Assembly (NCBI RefSeq): GCF_902832885.1
Contig: NZ_CADFDK010000007.1
Coordinates: 124,001 to 188,000 of the forward strand
From: Burkholderia seminalis DSM 23518
GTDB lineage: Bacteria > Pseudomonadota > Gammaproteobacteria > Burkholderiales > Burkholderiaceae
Reading direction: 5' to 3'
DNA length: 64,000 bases
In this document: one piece after another, positions 25,179-33,454 of the stretch
How the letters are laid out: each line of letters begins with the position of its first letter
Numbering within the stretch: position 1 is the stretch's first letter
The notes under the pieces: model-generated
Seen by the model: the letters and a program-made list of their open reading frames with translations, nothing else
Told to the model about the DNA's origin: nothing
The model's database searches: none
Program-made: the position numbers and the translations under genes

Positions 25179-25997
25179 GTGCCCACGCATCAAGCAGGTC
25201 ATACCAGCGACACGTCCGATCCGGCGGCCGAAGAAGCATCCAGCGGCGTCGCCGTGCTCGATCGCGCGTTCGCGATCCTCCGTGCGTTCGGCCAGACCGA
25301 CGACCGGCTGTCGCTCGCCGAGCTGTCGCGCCGCACCGGGCTATACAAGAGCACGATCCTGCGCCTGCTCGCGGCGCTCGAACACGGCGGCTTCATGCGC
25401 AAGCTCGACGACGGCCAGTACGCGATCGGGCACGAGCCGCTGCGGCTCGCCGCGCTGTACCAGCGTTCGTTCCGCGTCGGCCCGGTGATCGAGCCGCTGC
25501 TCGAGGCGCTGAGCCGCGAACTCGGCGAAACGGCTTCGTTCTACGTGCGCCAGGGCGACATGCGTTCGGTGCTCTATCGCGTCGAACCGGCCCGCGCCGT
25601 GCGCGTGTCGATTCGCGTCGGCGAGGAATTTCCGGTTCGCCAGGGCGCGTCCGGGAAGGTGCTGCTGGCCTTCACCGACACCCACGACGCCCGCTGGGAC
25701 GACGTGCGCGAACAGCTGTGGGCCGCGTCGTACGGCGAGCGCGACCCCGAGACGGCATCGGCATCCGTGCCCGTGTTCGGCGCGGCCGGCGAATGCGTCG
25801 GCGCGCTGACGGTGTCGGGCCCGAAATCGCGGCTCGCCGCCGCGCCGGCGATGGCCGCGGCGCTCGCCATGCTGCTGCCGCTCGCGCAGAAGGCGACCGT
25901 CGCGCTCGGCGGCGCGGGCACGCGCTACGACGCGGCCGCCGTGCGCGACAGCCTCGCCCGGCTCGCGTCGTCGGCCGACGACGCTGCACGGTCGTAG
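25179..25997 (+). CDS. IclR-family transcriptional regulator
   Basis: A 272-aa IclR protein. The winged HTH lies at about residues 24-85 (LDRAFAILRAFGQTDDRLSL, RRTGLYKSTILRLLAALE) and the GAF-like effector domain at about 105-260 (ETASFYVRQGDMRSVLYRVE, VRQGASGKVLLAF). The GTG start at 25179 (then PTHQAGH) has AAGGA 8 nt upstream. Longer frames would run through operator site C and are rejected. Divergent from the lyase/CoA-transferase/MFS/hydrolase operon, which it most likely controls in response to a pathway acid. Confidence 0.88.
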   Translation: MPTHQAGHTSDTSDPAAEEASSGVAVLDRAFAILRAFGQTDDRLSLAELSRRTGLYKSTILRLLAALEHGGFMRKLDDGQYAIGHEPLRLAALYQRSFRVGPVIEPLLEALSRELGETASFYVRQGDMRSVLYRVEPARAVRVSIRVGEEFPVRQGASGKVLLAFTDTHDARWDDVREQLWAASYGERDPETASASVPVFGAAGECVGALTVSGPKSRLAAAPAMAAALAMLLPLAQKATVALGGAGTRYDAAAVRDSLARLASSADDAARS

Positions 25998-26067
25998 GCG
26001 ATTGCGCACGACAGCGGCGATGCGACGGCACGACGGGCCGCCGCATGCGACACTGGCCGACGATGCA

Positions 26068-26100
26068 CGCCCGGTGTGCCACCCGCATGCACACCGGGCG
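26068..26100. terminator. Inverted repeat after the IclR-type gene
   Basis: A perfect 11-bp inverted repeat (CGCCCGGTGTG / CACACCGGGCG) with an 11-nt loop, 70 nt after the IclR stop and 40 nt before the next start codon. It lacks a T run. It could be a terminator or an operator for the isomerase gene. Confidence 0.4.
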
Positions 26101-26139
26101 TATAACCGCCAACCGGACCCGCACGAGGAGACAATCGCG

Positions 26140-26778
26140 ATGAGCGCCGCACGCCCCGCCGCCTGGTATTTCGATTTCGTTTCGCCGTTCGCCTATCTGC
26201 AGCAGGAACAGTTCGACCGGTTGCCGCCGGCCGCCGCGTTCGAGCCGCGGCCGATCGTGCTCGGCGCGCTGCTCACGCACTGGGGCCAGAAAGCGCCGGC
26301 CGAGATCGCGGCCAAACGCGTCTTCACCTATCGTCACGCGCAATATCGCGCGGACAAGCTCGGCATCGCGTTCCGGATGCCGCCCGCGCACCCGTTCAAC
26401 CCGATCAGGCCGCTGCGCCTCGCGATCGCGATGGGCAGTTCGCGCGACGCGATCCGGCGGATCTTCCGGCACATCTGGCGCGACGGCCACGACGTATCGA
26501 CGCCCGACGGCTTCGCGGCGCTATGCGAAGCCGTCGGCTTTCCGGAAGGCGTGACGGCCGTCGAGGCACAGCCGGTCAAGGACGCGCTGCGCGCGAACAC
26601 CGATCGGGCGATCGCCGACGGCGTATTCGGCGTGCCGACCTTCGCGCTCGACGGCGACCTGTTCTGGGGCGAGGACGCGACCGACATGTTCGTCGACTGC
26701 GCGACGTCGCGCGCGTGGCTCGACTCGCCCGAGGTGCGCCGCATCAGCGCGCTGCCGGAAGGCATCCGGCGCGGCTGA
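26140..26778 (+). CDS. 2-hydroxychromene-2-carboxylate isomerase-like DsbA-fold protein
   Basis: A 212-aa thioredoxin-fold protein of the DsbA/HCCA-isomerase family (kappa-GST-like). It begins AWYFDFVSPFAYLQQEQF, where a Ser replaces the redox Cys, and contains DGVFGVPTFALDGDLFWGED with the cis-Pro loop. Relatives isomerise 2-hydroxychromene-2-carboxylate in naphthalene breakdown using glutathione, and many others have unknown substrates. The ATG at 26140 follows GAGGAG. It is same-strand with the IclR gene but separated by an inverted repeat. Confidence 0.85.
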   Translation: MSAARPAAWYFDFVSPFAYLQQEQFDRLPPAAAFEPRPIVLGALLTHWGQKAPAEIAAKRVFTYRHAQYRADKLGIAFRMPPAHPFNPIRPLRLAIAMGSSRDAIRRIFRHIWRDGHDVSTPDGFAALCEAVGFPEGVTAVEAQPVKDALRANTDRAIADGVFGVPTFALDGDLFWGEDATDMFVDCATSRAWLDSPEVRRISALPEGIRRG

Positions 26779-26808
26779 CGGCACGGCCGCCGTCGCGCGC
26801 CTGCGCGA

Positions 26809-27792
26809 TCATGCCTCGCGCCCTTCGACGAGCGTCGGCACGGCCTCGCGCATCATCGCGACGAACCGCACGAGCCGCGACGGATAGAACTGCGCGTGCG
26901 GATAGGTCAGATAGACGGGCAGCGGCGCGGCCTGCCACTCGGGCGCGAGATGCACGAGCTCGCCGCGCGCGAGATGGCCGGCCAGCATCCATGACGAGCC
27001 GACACACGCACCGACGCCCAGCAGCGCCGCGCTACGCAGCGCATACAGGTTCGCGGTCGTGATGCGCGGCCGGATCGCGATGCGTCGCGTGTCGCCGGTG
27101 ACCGCGTGCGTCAGCGCGAGTTCGTTGCGGTAGTAGGTGCGCAACGCGAGCCACGGCAGCCCGGCCAGCGCGTCGGGGTCGCCCGGTAGATCGGCGCCGT
27201 TCAGCACCGACGGCGCGGCGACCACGAAGCGCGGCACCTTCGTCAGCCGGATCGCGACCACGCCGGGATCGGTCGGCTCGCCGACCTGGATCGCGCAATC
27301 GATGCCGCTGCCGACGAAATCGCGCACCTCGTCCTGCAGCAGCCACTCGACCGACACGCGCGGGTAGTCGCGCAGGAACTGCGCGAGCGGCGCGACGAAA
27401 CGTTCCTGCCCGAACGCGTGCGGCACCGCGACGCGCAGCAGCCCGTCGGGCTCCTCCTGCGCGCCGCGCAAATCGGCCTCGAACGCCGCCCAGTTCGCCA
27501 GCAGTTCCTTCGCCCGCTTGAGGCAACGCTCGCCGTCGACGGTCAGCCGCATCGTATGCGTCGTCCGTTGCAGCAGCCGCATGCCGAGCGAACGTTCGAG
27601 CGCCTGCAGCCGCCGGCTGATGGTCGGCTGCGTCGTATGCAGTTGCGCAGCGGCCGCCGACAGGCTGCCGGCCTCGACTATGCGCACGAACGTTTCCATC
27701 AGCTCGAAACGATAGCCGGCGCCGTCCACCGGCACGGCCTGAACGCGCTGAGACCCGCCAGCGACGGGAGAAGCAGAAGATTTTTCGGTCAT
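26809..27792 (-). CDS. LysR-family transcriptional regulator
   Basis: A 327-aa LysR protein. Unusually, about 30 residues precede the HTH (FELMETFVRIVEAGSLSAAAAQL, QPTISRRLQALERSLGMRLLQRT). The effector domain extends from about residue 115 (LLRVAVPHAFGQERFVAPL). The ATG at 27792 (MTEKSSASP) is chosen, and a longer in-frame start is possible. It is divergent from the MFS transporter at 27894 with about 100 bp between start codons, so it probably regulates that efflux gene. Confidence 0.9.
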   Translation of the reverse strand: MTEKSSASPVAGGSQRVQAVPVDGAGYRFELMETFVRIVEAGSLSAAAAQLHTTQPTISRRLQALERSLGMRLLQRTTHTMRLTVDGERCLKRAKELLANWAAFEADLRGAQEEPDGLLRVAVPHAFGQERFVAPLAQFLRDYPRVSVEWLLQDEVRDFVGSGIDCAIQVGEPTDPGVVAIRLTKVPRFVVAAPSVLNGADLPGDPDALAGLPWLALRTYYRNELALTHAVTGDTRRIAIRPRITTANLYALRSAALLGVGACVGSSWMLAGHLARGELVHLAPEWQAAPLPVYLTYPHAQFYPSRLVRFVAMMREAVPTLVEGREA

Positions 27793-27893
27793 TCGTGCAG
27801 CGTATAACAAATCTGCGCGAGGCGGCACTACCGTGGCCGGCCGCGTACCGCCACACTCGCGTCCATCCCGTTATCCAACCGAGGATGCACACC

Positions 27894-29126
27894 ATGTCCA
27901 CCCCGACCCGTCTCGACGCCGCGCCCCGTGTGGCGCACGCCCCGGCCCATCCGGCCGCCCATTCGATGCCCGATCGCCGGCTCGTGCTGCTGCTCGCGGC
28001 CGCCGCCGGCCTCGCCGTCGCCCCGCTCTACTACGCGCAGCCGATGCTCGGCGCGCTCGGGCCCGATCTCGGCGCATCGGCGCGCGCGATCGGCTTCGTG
28101 CCGACGCTCACGCAACTCGGCTATGCGCTCGGCATCCTGCTGCTCGCGCCGCTCGGCGACCGCTTCGACCGGCGCCGCGTGATCGTGATCAAGGCTGCCG
28201 CGCTGGTCGTCGCGCTGCTGCTCGCGGCGATCGCGCCGTCTCTCGGGCTGCTGCTCGCGGCGAGTTTCGCGATCGGCCTCGCCGCGACGATGGCGCAGGA
28301 CGTCGTGCCGGCCGCCGCGACGCTCGCGCACGACACGCATCGCGGCCGCATCGTCGGCACGGTGATGACGGGGCTGCTGCTCGGCATCCTGCTGTCGCGC
28401 GTCGTGGCCGGCTTCATCGCCGAAACGGCCGGCTGGCGCGCGATGTTCGCGCTCGCGGCCGTCAGCGTCGCGGTAATCGGCTGGGTGGCCGCGCGCGGGC
28501 TGCCGCGCTTCGAGCCGACCACGCGGCTGCCGTACCGCGCGCTGATCGCCTCGCTCGGCGCGCTGTGGCGCGATCATCCGGCTCTGCGTCGCGCCGCGCT
28601 CGCGCAGGGACTGCTTGCCATCGGCTTCAGCGCATTCTGGTCGACGCTCGCGGTGATGCTGCACGGCGCGCCGTTCCATCTCGGCAGCGCGGCTGCCGGC
28701 GCATTCGGCCTCGCGGGCGCCGCCGGCGCGCTGGCCGCGCCGATCGCCGGACGCCTGGCCGACCACCACGGCCCCGAGCGCGTCACGCGCATCGGTATCG
28801 GCATCGCGACGCTGTCGTTCGCATCGATGGCCGCCGCGCCGCTGATGTCGCCGCATGCGCAGCTCGTCCTGCTCGCGCTCGCGACGATCGGCTTCGATCT
28901 CGGCGTGCAGGCGACGCTGATCGCGCACCAGGCCATCGTCTACCGGATCGATCCCGCGTCGCGCAGCCGCCTCAACGCGGTGCTGTTCGTCGGGATGTTC
29001 ATCGGGATGGCGGCCGGCGCCGCGATCGGCAGTTTGTTGCTCGCGCAACTGGGCTGGAATGCCGTGACCGCGCTGGCCGTCGCGACGTCGCTGGCCGCGC
29101 TCGCGGTGCGGATCTGTCGCAACTGA
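27894..29126 (+). CDS. MFS efflux-type transporter
   Basis: A 410-aa twelve-span MFS protein related to YnfM/arabinose-efflux permeases: LVLLLAAAAGLAVAPLYYAQ in span 1, GLAATMAQDVVPAAATLA, and the loop motif LAPLGDRFDRRRVIV (G-D-R-x-x-R-R). A drug/proton antiport role is typical of the group but the substrate is unknown. The ATG at 27894 follows GAGG at 9 nt, and an ATG 9 nt upstream is an alternative. It is followed by a textbook terminator at 29148 and divergent from a LysR gene. Confidence 0.88.
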   Translation: MSTPTRLDAAPRVAHAPAHPAAHSMPDRRLVLLLAAAAGLAVAPLYYAQPMLGALGPDLGASARAIGFVPTLTQLGYALGILLLAPLGDRFDRRRVIVIKAAALVVALLLAAIAPSLGLLLAASFAIGLAATMAQDVVPAAATLAHDTHRGRIVGTVMTGLLLGILLSRVVAGFIAETAGWRAMFALAAVSVAVIGWVAARGLPRFEPTTRLPYRALIASLGALWRDHPALRRAALAQGLLAIGFSAFWSTLAVMLHGAPFHLGSAAAGAFGLAGAAGALAAPIAGRLADHHGPERVTRIGIGIATLSFASMAAAPLMSPHAQLVLLALATIGFDLGVQATLIAHQAIVYRIDPASRSRLNAVLFVGMFIGMAAGAAIGSLLLAQLGWNAVTALAVATSLAALAVRICRN

Positions 29127-29147
29127 CATCCGCCGTCGCGAGGACGA

Positions 29148-29188
29148 GGCGGGCAGGCCCACGGGCTTGCCCGCCTTTTCTTTTATTT
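29148..29188 (+). terminator. Rho-independent terminator after the MFS gene
   Basis: Stem GGCGGGCA-GGCCC / GGGCTTGCCCGCC followed by a TTTTCTTTTATTTT tract, 22 nt after the MFS stop codon. One of the clearest intrinsic terminators in the window. Confidence 0.9.
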
Positions 29189-29555
29189 TCGATCGGCGCA
29201 TGCATGATGCTGCGCGGCCCGGCAGATTCGGACGCACCGACGCGTGCATTCGTTCATTCGCTGCAAGATCCGCATCCGCCTGACGAATTAGCCAGTTCAA
29301 CCGATTAATTTTTGCAACAGCGGTGCACGCCTGCACGCAAACGTCGGACGATTCGCCCCTGCCGCACCGCGCGGTGCGTTGCCATCCGACCCCATCGCAC
29401 AACCCCGTTTTATCAGGGGATTCCCGGTATTTTTTCGCATTTTCTTCGAAATAACGGCTGACATACTGGCCCCCGTTGCGCTCCGGTGCGAGCGCGCTTT
29501 CCGATCCTGCCGGCCGCCTGTCATGCGCTGCGCGTCCGCCCGGGTCGCCCGGAAC
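29189..29555. other. Intergenic region upstream of the PAP2 phosphatase gene
   Basis: About 370 bp, noticeably less GC-rich than its surroundings around 29280-29330 and 29400-29470, so it likely holds the promoter of the downstream gene. A minor hairpin (CCCC/GGGG arms, 29402-29418) is visible. No coding frame carries family motifs. Confidence 0.4.
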
Positions 29556-30248
29556 ATGAACGATTTCGACACCTCGATCCAGATCTTCCTCACCCACGTG
29601 ACGTTCGGCCCGCTGATGAATCACGCGATTCGCGTGATTGCCGGCCTGTACACATTCAAGGGCTTCGTGCTCATTCCCGTGCTGTGCTGGCTGTGGTTCC
29701 AGCCAGGCCCGAACCGCGACCGGCAACGCGAGCTGGTCGTCGCGACGATCGCGAGCGGGCTCGTCGCGCTCGCGATCGGCCGGGTGCTCGCCCAGGTGCT
29801 GCCGTTCCGCGTGCGGCCGATCTACAACCCCGATCTCCACCTGCACTTCCCGTCGGCCGGACTGCGCGCGGCGACGCTGCAGGCATGGAGTTCGTTTCCG
29901 AGCGATCACGCGATGCTGTGGATGGCGATCGCGACCGGTATCTTCATCATCGCGCGCCGCATCGGCATCGTCGCGCTGCTGTATTCGGTCGTCTTCATCT
30001 GCCTGCCGCGCGCGTATCTCGGCTTCCACTACCCGACCGACCTGATCGCGGGCGCCGCGATCGGCATCGCGATCGCGTGGCTGCTGACGCGCGACGCGAT
30101 CCGGTCGCGCTTCGCGCCGCAGGTGCTGGAGACGATCCGGCGCTTCCCCGCGCCGGCCTATACGCTCGCGTTCCTGCTGTGCTTCGAGTTGATCACGCAG
30201 TTCGACGAACTGCTGACGCTCGCGCAGTCGGTCACGCAGACGATGTGA
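29556..30248 (+). CDS. PAP2-family membrane phosphatase
   Basis: A 230-aa membrane protein with about five spans and the three PAP2 motifs: a K/R-x6-RP-like stretch in FRVRP (about residue 84), PSDH (115-118, within SSFPSDHAMLW) and RAYLGFHYPTD, giving the Arg/His catalytic pair. It dephosphorylates a lipid phosphate such as undecaprenyl pyrophosphate, phosphatidate or phosphatidylglycerophosphate at the periplasmic face; the exact one is unknown. The ATG at 29556 fits the membrane topology, though its ribosome site is weak. Confidence 0.85.
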   Translation: MNDFDTSIQIFLTHVTFGPLMNHAIRVIAGLYTFKGFVLIPVLCWLWFQPGPNRDRQRELVVATIASGLVALAIGRVLAQVLPFRVRPIYNPDLHLHFPSAGLRAATLQAWSSFPSDHAMLWMAIATGIFIIARRIGIVALLYSVVFICLPRAYLGFHYPTDLIAGAAIGIAIAWLLTRDAIRSRFAPQVLETIRRFPAPAYTLAFLLCFELITQFDELLTLAQSVTQTM

Positions 30249-30351
30249 CGGGCCGGTGCCGCGATGCTGCCCCTGCTGCTGTCGTTCCGTCGCCCCGGCA
30301 TGCGCTGCCGGCCCTGCGCGGCAGCGGCGCGCCGCGCGCCCGCCGCATACG

Positions 30352-31011
30352 TCAGTCGCGATCGGGCGCGCCGAGCGGGAAGAACGCGCGAAACGGCCGC
30401 GCCTCGTCGACCGCCCGCGCAAACGACGGCCGCGCGAGCAGACGCTTGCGGTACGCGATCACGTTCGCGAACCGCGGATCGATCCGGTGCGTCCAGTCCG
30501 CGTAGAACAGGAACGGCGCCGCGCCGCAATCGGCGAGGCTGAAATGATCGCCGGCCGCCCATTCGCGATCGGCCATCTTCTGGTCCAGCCACGCATACGA
30601 CGTATCGAGCATCGCGCGCGCATCGGCGACGCCGCGTGCATCGCGTTCGCCTTCCCGGCGCAACGCGTCGTGCACGACCTTCTGCTGCGGCGTCGACACG
30701 TAGTTGTCGAAGAAGCGATCCATCATCCGCACCTCGAGCGCGGCGTGCGGATCGTCGGGCAAGAGGCGCACGGGGCCCGGATGGTTCAGGCCGAGATACT
30801 CGATGATGATCGACGCCTCGATCACCGTGCGGCCCGCCTCGACCAGCACCGGAAAGCGCTTCAGCGGCCACAGCGCGGTCAGTTCCTGCATCGGCTTCGG
30901 ATCGTCGTGCGCGAGCAGGCGATACTCGAACGGCGTGCCGTTCTCGTACAGCGCGGTCAGCACCTTCTGGCAGTAGGACGAAAAGGGATGGGCGTAAAGC
31001 GTCGGCATCAT
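30352..31011 (-). CDS. Glutathione S-transferase
   Basis: A 219-aa GST. The N-terminal thioredoxin-like domain reads PTLYAHPFSSYCQKVLTALY (Ser/Cys region contacting glutathione), FPVLVEAGRTVIEASIIIEY (cis-Pro and E-S pair); a helical domain follows (WLDQKMADREWAAGDHFSLADCGAAPFLFY). Cytosolic glutathione conjugation or thiol transfer, substrate unknown. AGAGG lies 8-9 nt before the ATG at 31011. It precedes no obvious operon partner but is same-strand downstream of the persulfide dioxygenase gene (122-nt gap). Both use glutathione chemistry. Confidence 0.88.
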   Translation of the reverse strand: MMPTLYAHPFSSYCQKVLTALYENGTPFEYRLLAHDDPKPMQELTALWPLKRFPVLVEAGRTVIEASIIIEYLGLNHPGPVRLLPDDPHAALEVRMMDRFFDNYVSTPQQKVVHDALRREGERDARGVADARAMLDTSYAWLDQKMADREWAAGDHFSLADCGAAPFLFYADWTHRIDPRFANVIAYRKRLLARPSFARAVDEARPFRAFFPLGAPDRD

Positions 31012-31132
31012 CGCGCGGCCTCTCTGGGTGGTGGTCGCCGCGTCGTGCGGCGCCACGTGGTCGGATACCTGGACGACGAACGGCGCCGGGCCGTTTCGAC
31101 ATCGGTCCGGCATTTTTTTCGGCTTCGGATCG

Positions 31133-32203
31133 CTACGACCGGCCGTCCATCACGACGCGCCCCTCGGCGCGCCAGCGCAGCATCCCGCCACCGAGATTCG
31201 CGACCGCGTCGAAGCCGGCCTTCAGCAGGATCACGGTGGCCTGCGCGGAGCGTCCGCCGGCCCGGCACACGGTCACGACCGGCCGGTCGCGCGCGATCTC
31301 GCCGGCGCGTGCGGCCAGTTCGCCGAGCGGAATCGGCGTCGCGCCGGGCAGGTGGCCGAGCGGGCCCGTGAATTCGTCCGGCTCGCGCACGTCGACGACC
31401 TGCACGGCCGACAGATGATCCTCGAGCCACTGCGGATCGATTTCCCAGAACCCGGCGAACGTATAGACGAGGGGCGCCCAATCGGGCGCCGCCTGGGCAT
31501 CGGGCGCGTTCGCGGCGACCCCGCATTGGAGGTTCGCCGGCACCGCGACGTCGATCTGGCGCGGGTGCGCGAGCCCGAGGTTGCGCATGTAGCCCGCGAA
31601 ATCGTCCTCGCTGAGGTCGCCGCCGAGGCGCGGATTGAAACGCCGCTCCTCGCCGACGCTCGTCACCGTGAGCCCGCGATAGTCGTGCGCCGGATAGAGC
31701 AGGCAGGCGGCCGGCAGCGTGAAGAGCCGGCCGTGCACCGCGCGATACAGCGCGCGCGGGTCGCCCTGCTGGAAGTCGGTGCGGCCGGTGCCGCGGATCA
31801 GCAGGCAATCGCCGGTGAACGCCATCGATTCGTCGTCGAGCACGAGGCTGATGCAGCCGCTCGTGTGGCCGGGCGTCGCGCGCACGGTCAGGTAACGCGC
31901 GCCGAACGCACAGCGGTCGCCGTCGTTCAGGTAGCGGTCGGCGCCCTGCGCGCCGCTCGCGGCCGAGATCGCGATCGCACTGCCCGTGCGCTGTTTCAGC
32001 AGCCACGCGCCGGTCACGTGATCGGCATGCACGTGCGTGTCGACGGTCGCGACGAGCCGCAGCCCGAGTTCGTCGAGCAGCGCCGCGTCGCGGCGCACCT
32101 GCTCGAACACCGGGTCGATCAGCAGCGCTTCGCGCGACGCGCGGTCGGCGAGCAGATACGTGTAAGTCGACGATTGCGGATCGAAAAGTTGCCGGAAGAT
32201 CAT
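31133..32203 (-). CDS. Persulfide dioxygenase-rhodanese fusion (MBL fold)
   Basis: A 356-aa two-domain enzyme. Residues about 1-240 are a metallo-beta-lactamase-fold persulfide dioxygenase of the ETHE1 type, with metal motif HVHADH (57-62), PGHTSGCISL and FTGDCLLIRGTGRTD. Residues about 265-350 are a rhodanese with active-site loop CRAGGRS (Cys313). Fusions of this kind, described from Burkholderia phytofirmans, oxidise glutathione persulfide to sulfite and can pass sulfur to form thiosulfate, detoxifying sulfide. GGAG is 10 nt before the ATG at 32203. A divergent ArgP-like regulator is not expected to control it. Confidence 0.92.
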   Translation of the reverse strand: MIFRQLFDPQSSTYTYLLADRASREALLIDPVFEQVRRDAALLDELGLRLVATVDTHVHADHVTGAWLLKQRTGSAIAISAASGAQGADRYLNDGDRCAFGARYLTVRATPGHTSGCISLVLDDESMAFTGDCLLIRGTGRTDFQQGDPRALYRAVHGRLFTLPAACLLYPAHDYRGLTVTSVGEERRFNPRLGGDLSEDDFAGYMRNLGLAHPRQIDVAVPANLQCGVAANAPDAQAAPDWAPLVYTFAGFWEIDPQWLEDHLSAVQVVDVREPDEFTGPLGHLPGATPIPLGELAARAGEIARDRPVVTVCRAGGRSAQATVILLKAGFDAVANLGGGMLRWRAEGRVVMDGRS

Positions 32204-32505
32204 CGCTCGGGTTCTCCGTCGCCGGTTCTTCGGTGAGGTGGGGGCGGGCCTGCGTGTCGCACATCGTCGTCCGGCACCGGCGTCGGCATGATGACATCGC
32301 CGTCGCGCGAGCGGCATCGCGCGCGTTGCGTTTCGCCCTCCCTACAGCGTAGATCAAAATGCATGCGCCGCCGGGGTACGGTGCGCGGCGACCGATTCCG
32401 AAGACGAATCGCACACGCCGGGACGATTCGCCACGCCCGGATGGTTGCGCGCACTGCCTTACACTACGGCCTGTTTTCGTCACAGTTCACAGGAATGCCA
32501 CCGAC
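32204..32505. other. Divergent intergenic region between persulfide dioxygenase and ArgP-like LysR
   Basis: 302 bp. It should contain two outward promoters, and AT-enriched patches sit at 32340-32365 and 32455-32490. I see no clear palindrome of the BigR/SqrR type that often controls sulfide genes. Confidence 0.4.
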
Positions 32506-33414
32506 ATGTCGATGACGATCGATCCGAAGCAGGCCGCCGCGCTGCTGGCCGTCGCCGACACCGGCAGCTTCGAGCAGGCGGCCGTGCGCCTGCACGTGAC
32601 CGCGTCCGCCGTCACGCAGCGGGTCCGCGCGCTGGAAGCCAGCCTCGGCACGCCGCTCGTGCTGCGCACGCGGCCATGCCGACCGACGGTGGCCGGCCAG
32701 CGCGTGCTGCAGCATCTGCGCCGCGTCGCGCTGCTGCAGGCCGACCTGCAAAGCACGCTCGCGACCGAGCGCGAATCGCCGATCTCGGTGACGATCGCGC
32801 TGAATTCCGACAGCCTCGGCACGTGGTTCCTGCCCGCGCTGACATCCGTGCTCGCGGGCGAGCGCATCCTGTTCGAGCTGATCGTCGAGGATCAGGACCA
32901 TACGTTCGCGCTGCTCGAAAGCGGGATGGCGGTCGGCTGCGTGACGACCGAACCGAAGCCGATGCGCGGCTGCATCGCGACGCCGCTCGGCACGATGCGC
33001 TACCGGCTGCTCGCGGCCGCCGCGTTCGCGGTGCGCTGGTTCCCGCGCGGGCTGAACCGCACGAGCGCGCGCAAGGCGCCCGTCGTCGCGTATTCACGGC
33101 GCGACACGCTGCAGTCGTCGTTCCTGAAGGAAAAGTTCGGGCTGCCGGACGGCGCGTACCCGTGCCACTACGTGCCCGGCACCCACTCGCACTTCGCGGC
33201 GGTGCGGCACGGGCTCGGCTACGCGATGGTGCCGGAGCCGCTGATCGGCGCGACGCCGCTCGATGCGCAAGGGCTCGTCGATCTCGCGCCCGCGCATCCG
33301 ACCGATGTCACGCTGTACTGGCACGCGTGGACCGTGCAGTCGCCGACGATGGCGTCGCTGTCGGCGCGCGTCGTCGAAGCGGCGCGCCGATTGCTCGCGC
33401 CGCTGCCGAAATGA
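32506..33414 (+). CDS. ArgP/IciA-type LysR regulator
   Basis: A 302-aa LysR protein of the ArgP branch: IDPKQAAALLAVADTGSFEQAA, VTASAVTQRVRALEASLGTPLVLRTRPCRPTVAGQRVL is the ArgP-like HTH and linker. The effector domain has NSDSLGTWFLPAL and FELIVEDQDHTFALLESG as in ArgP. Members sense lysine or arginine and activate exporters such as LysE/ArgO. No such exporter lies adjacent here, so its target is elsewhere or the ligand differs. A second in-frame ATG occurs at 32512. A hairpin follows the stop. Confidence 0.85.
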   Translation: MSMTIDPKQAAALLAVADTGSFEQAAVRLHVTASAVTQRVRALEASLGTPLVLRTRPCRPTVAGQRVLQHLRRVALLQADLQSTLATERESPISVTIALNSDSLGTWFLPALTSVLAGERILFELIVEDQDHTFALLESGMAVGCVTTEPKPMRGCIATPLGTMRYRLLAAAAFAVRWFPRGLNRTSARKAPVVAYSRRDTLQSSFLKEKFGLPDGAYPCHYVPGTHSHFAAVRHGLGYAMVPEPLIGATPLDAQGLVDLAPAHPTDVTLYWHAWTVQSPTMASLSARVVEAARRLLAPLPK

Positions 33415-33423
33415 CGTGAGGTG

Positions 33424-33449
33424 GCGAGCCGGCGACGAAGCCGGCTCGC
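33424..33449. terminator. Hairpin between convergent ArgP-like and threonine aldolase genes
   Basis: A perfect 10-bp inverted repeat GCGAGCCGGC / GCCGGCTCGC with a 6-nt loop, 9 nt after the regulator stop and 5 nt before the end of the aldolase gene. Probably serves both directions; no T run. Confidence 0.6.
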
Positions 33450-33454
33450 GGCCG

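Noticed and set aside
27828-30422. An 864-residue minus-strand frame across the MFS and PAP2 genes
   Set aside because: Highly Arg/Glu/Gln-rich nonsense opposing two genes with clear motifs and a terminator between them.
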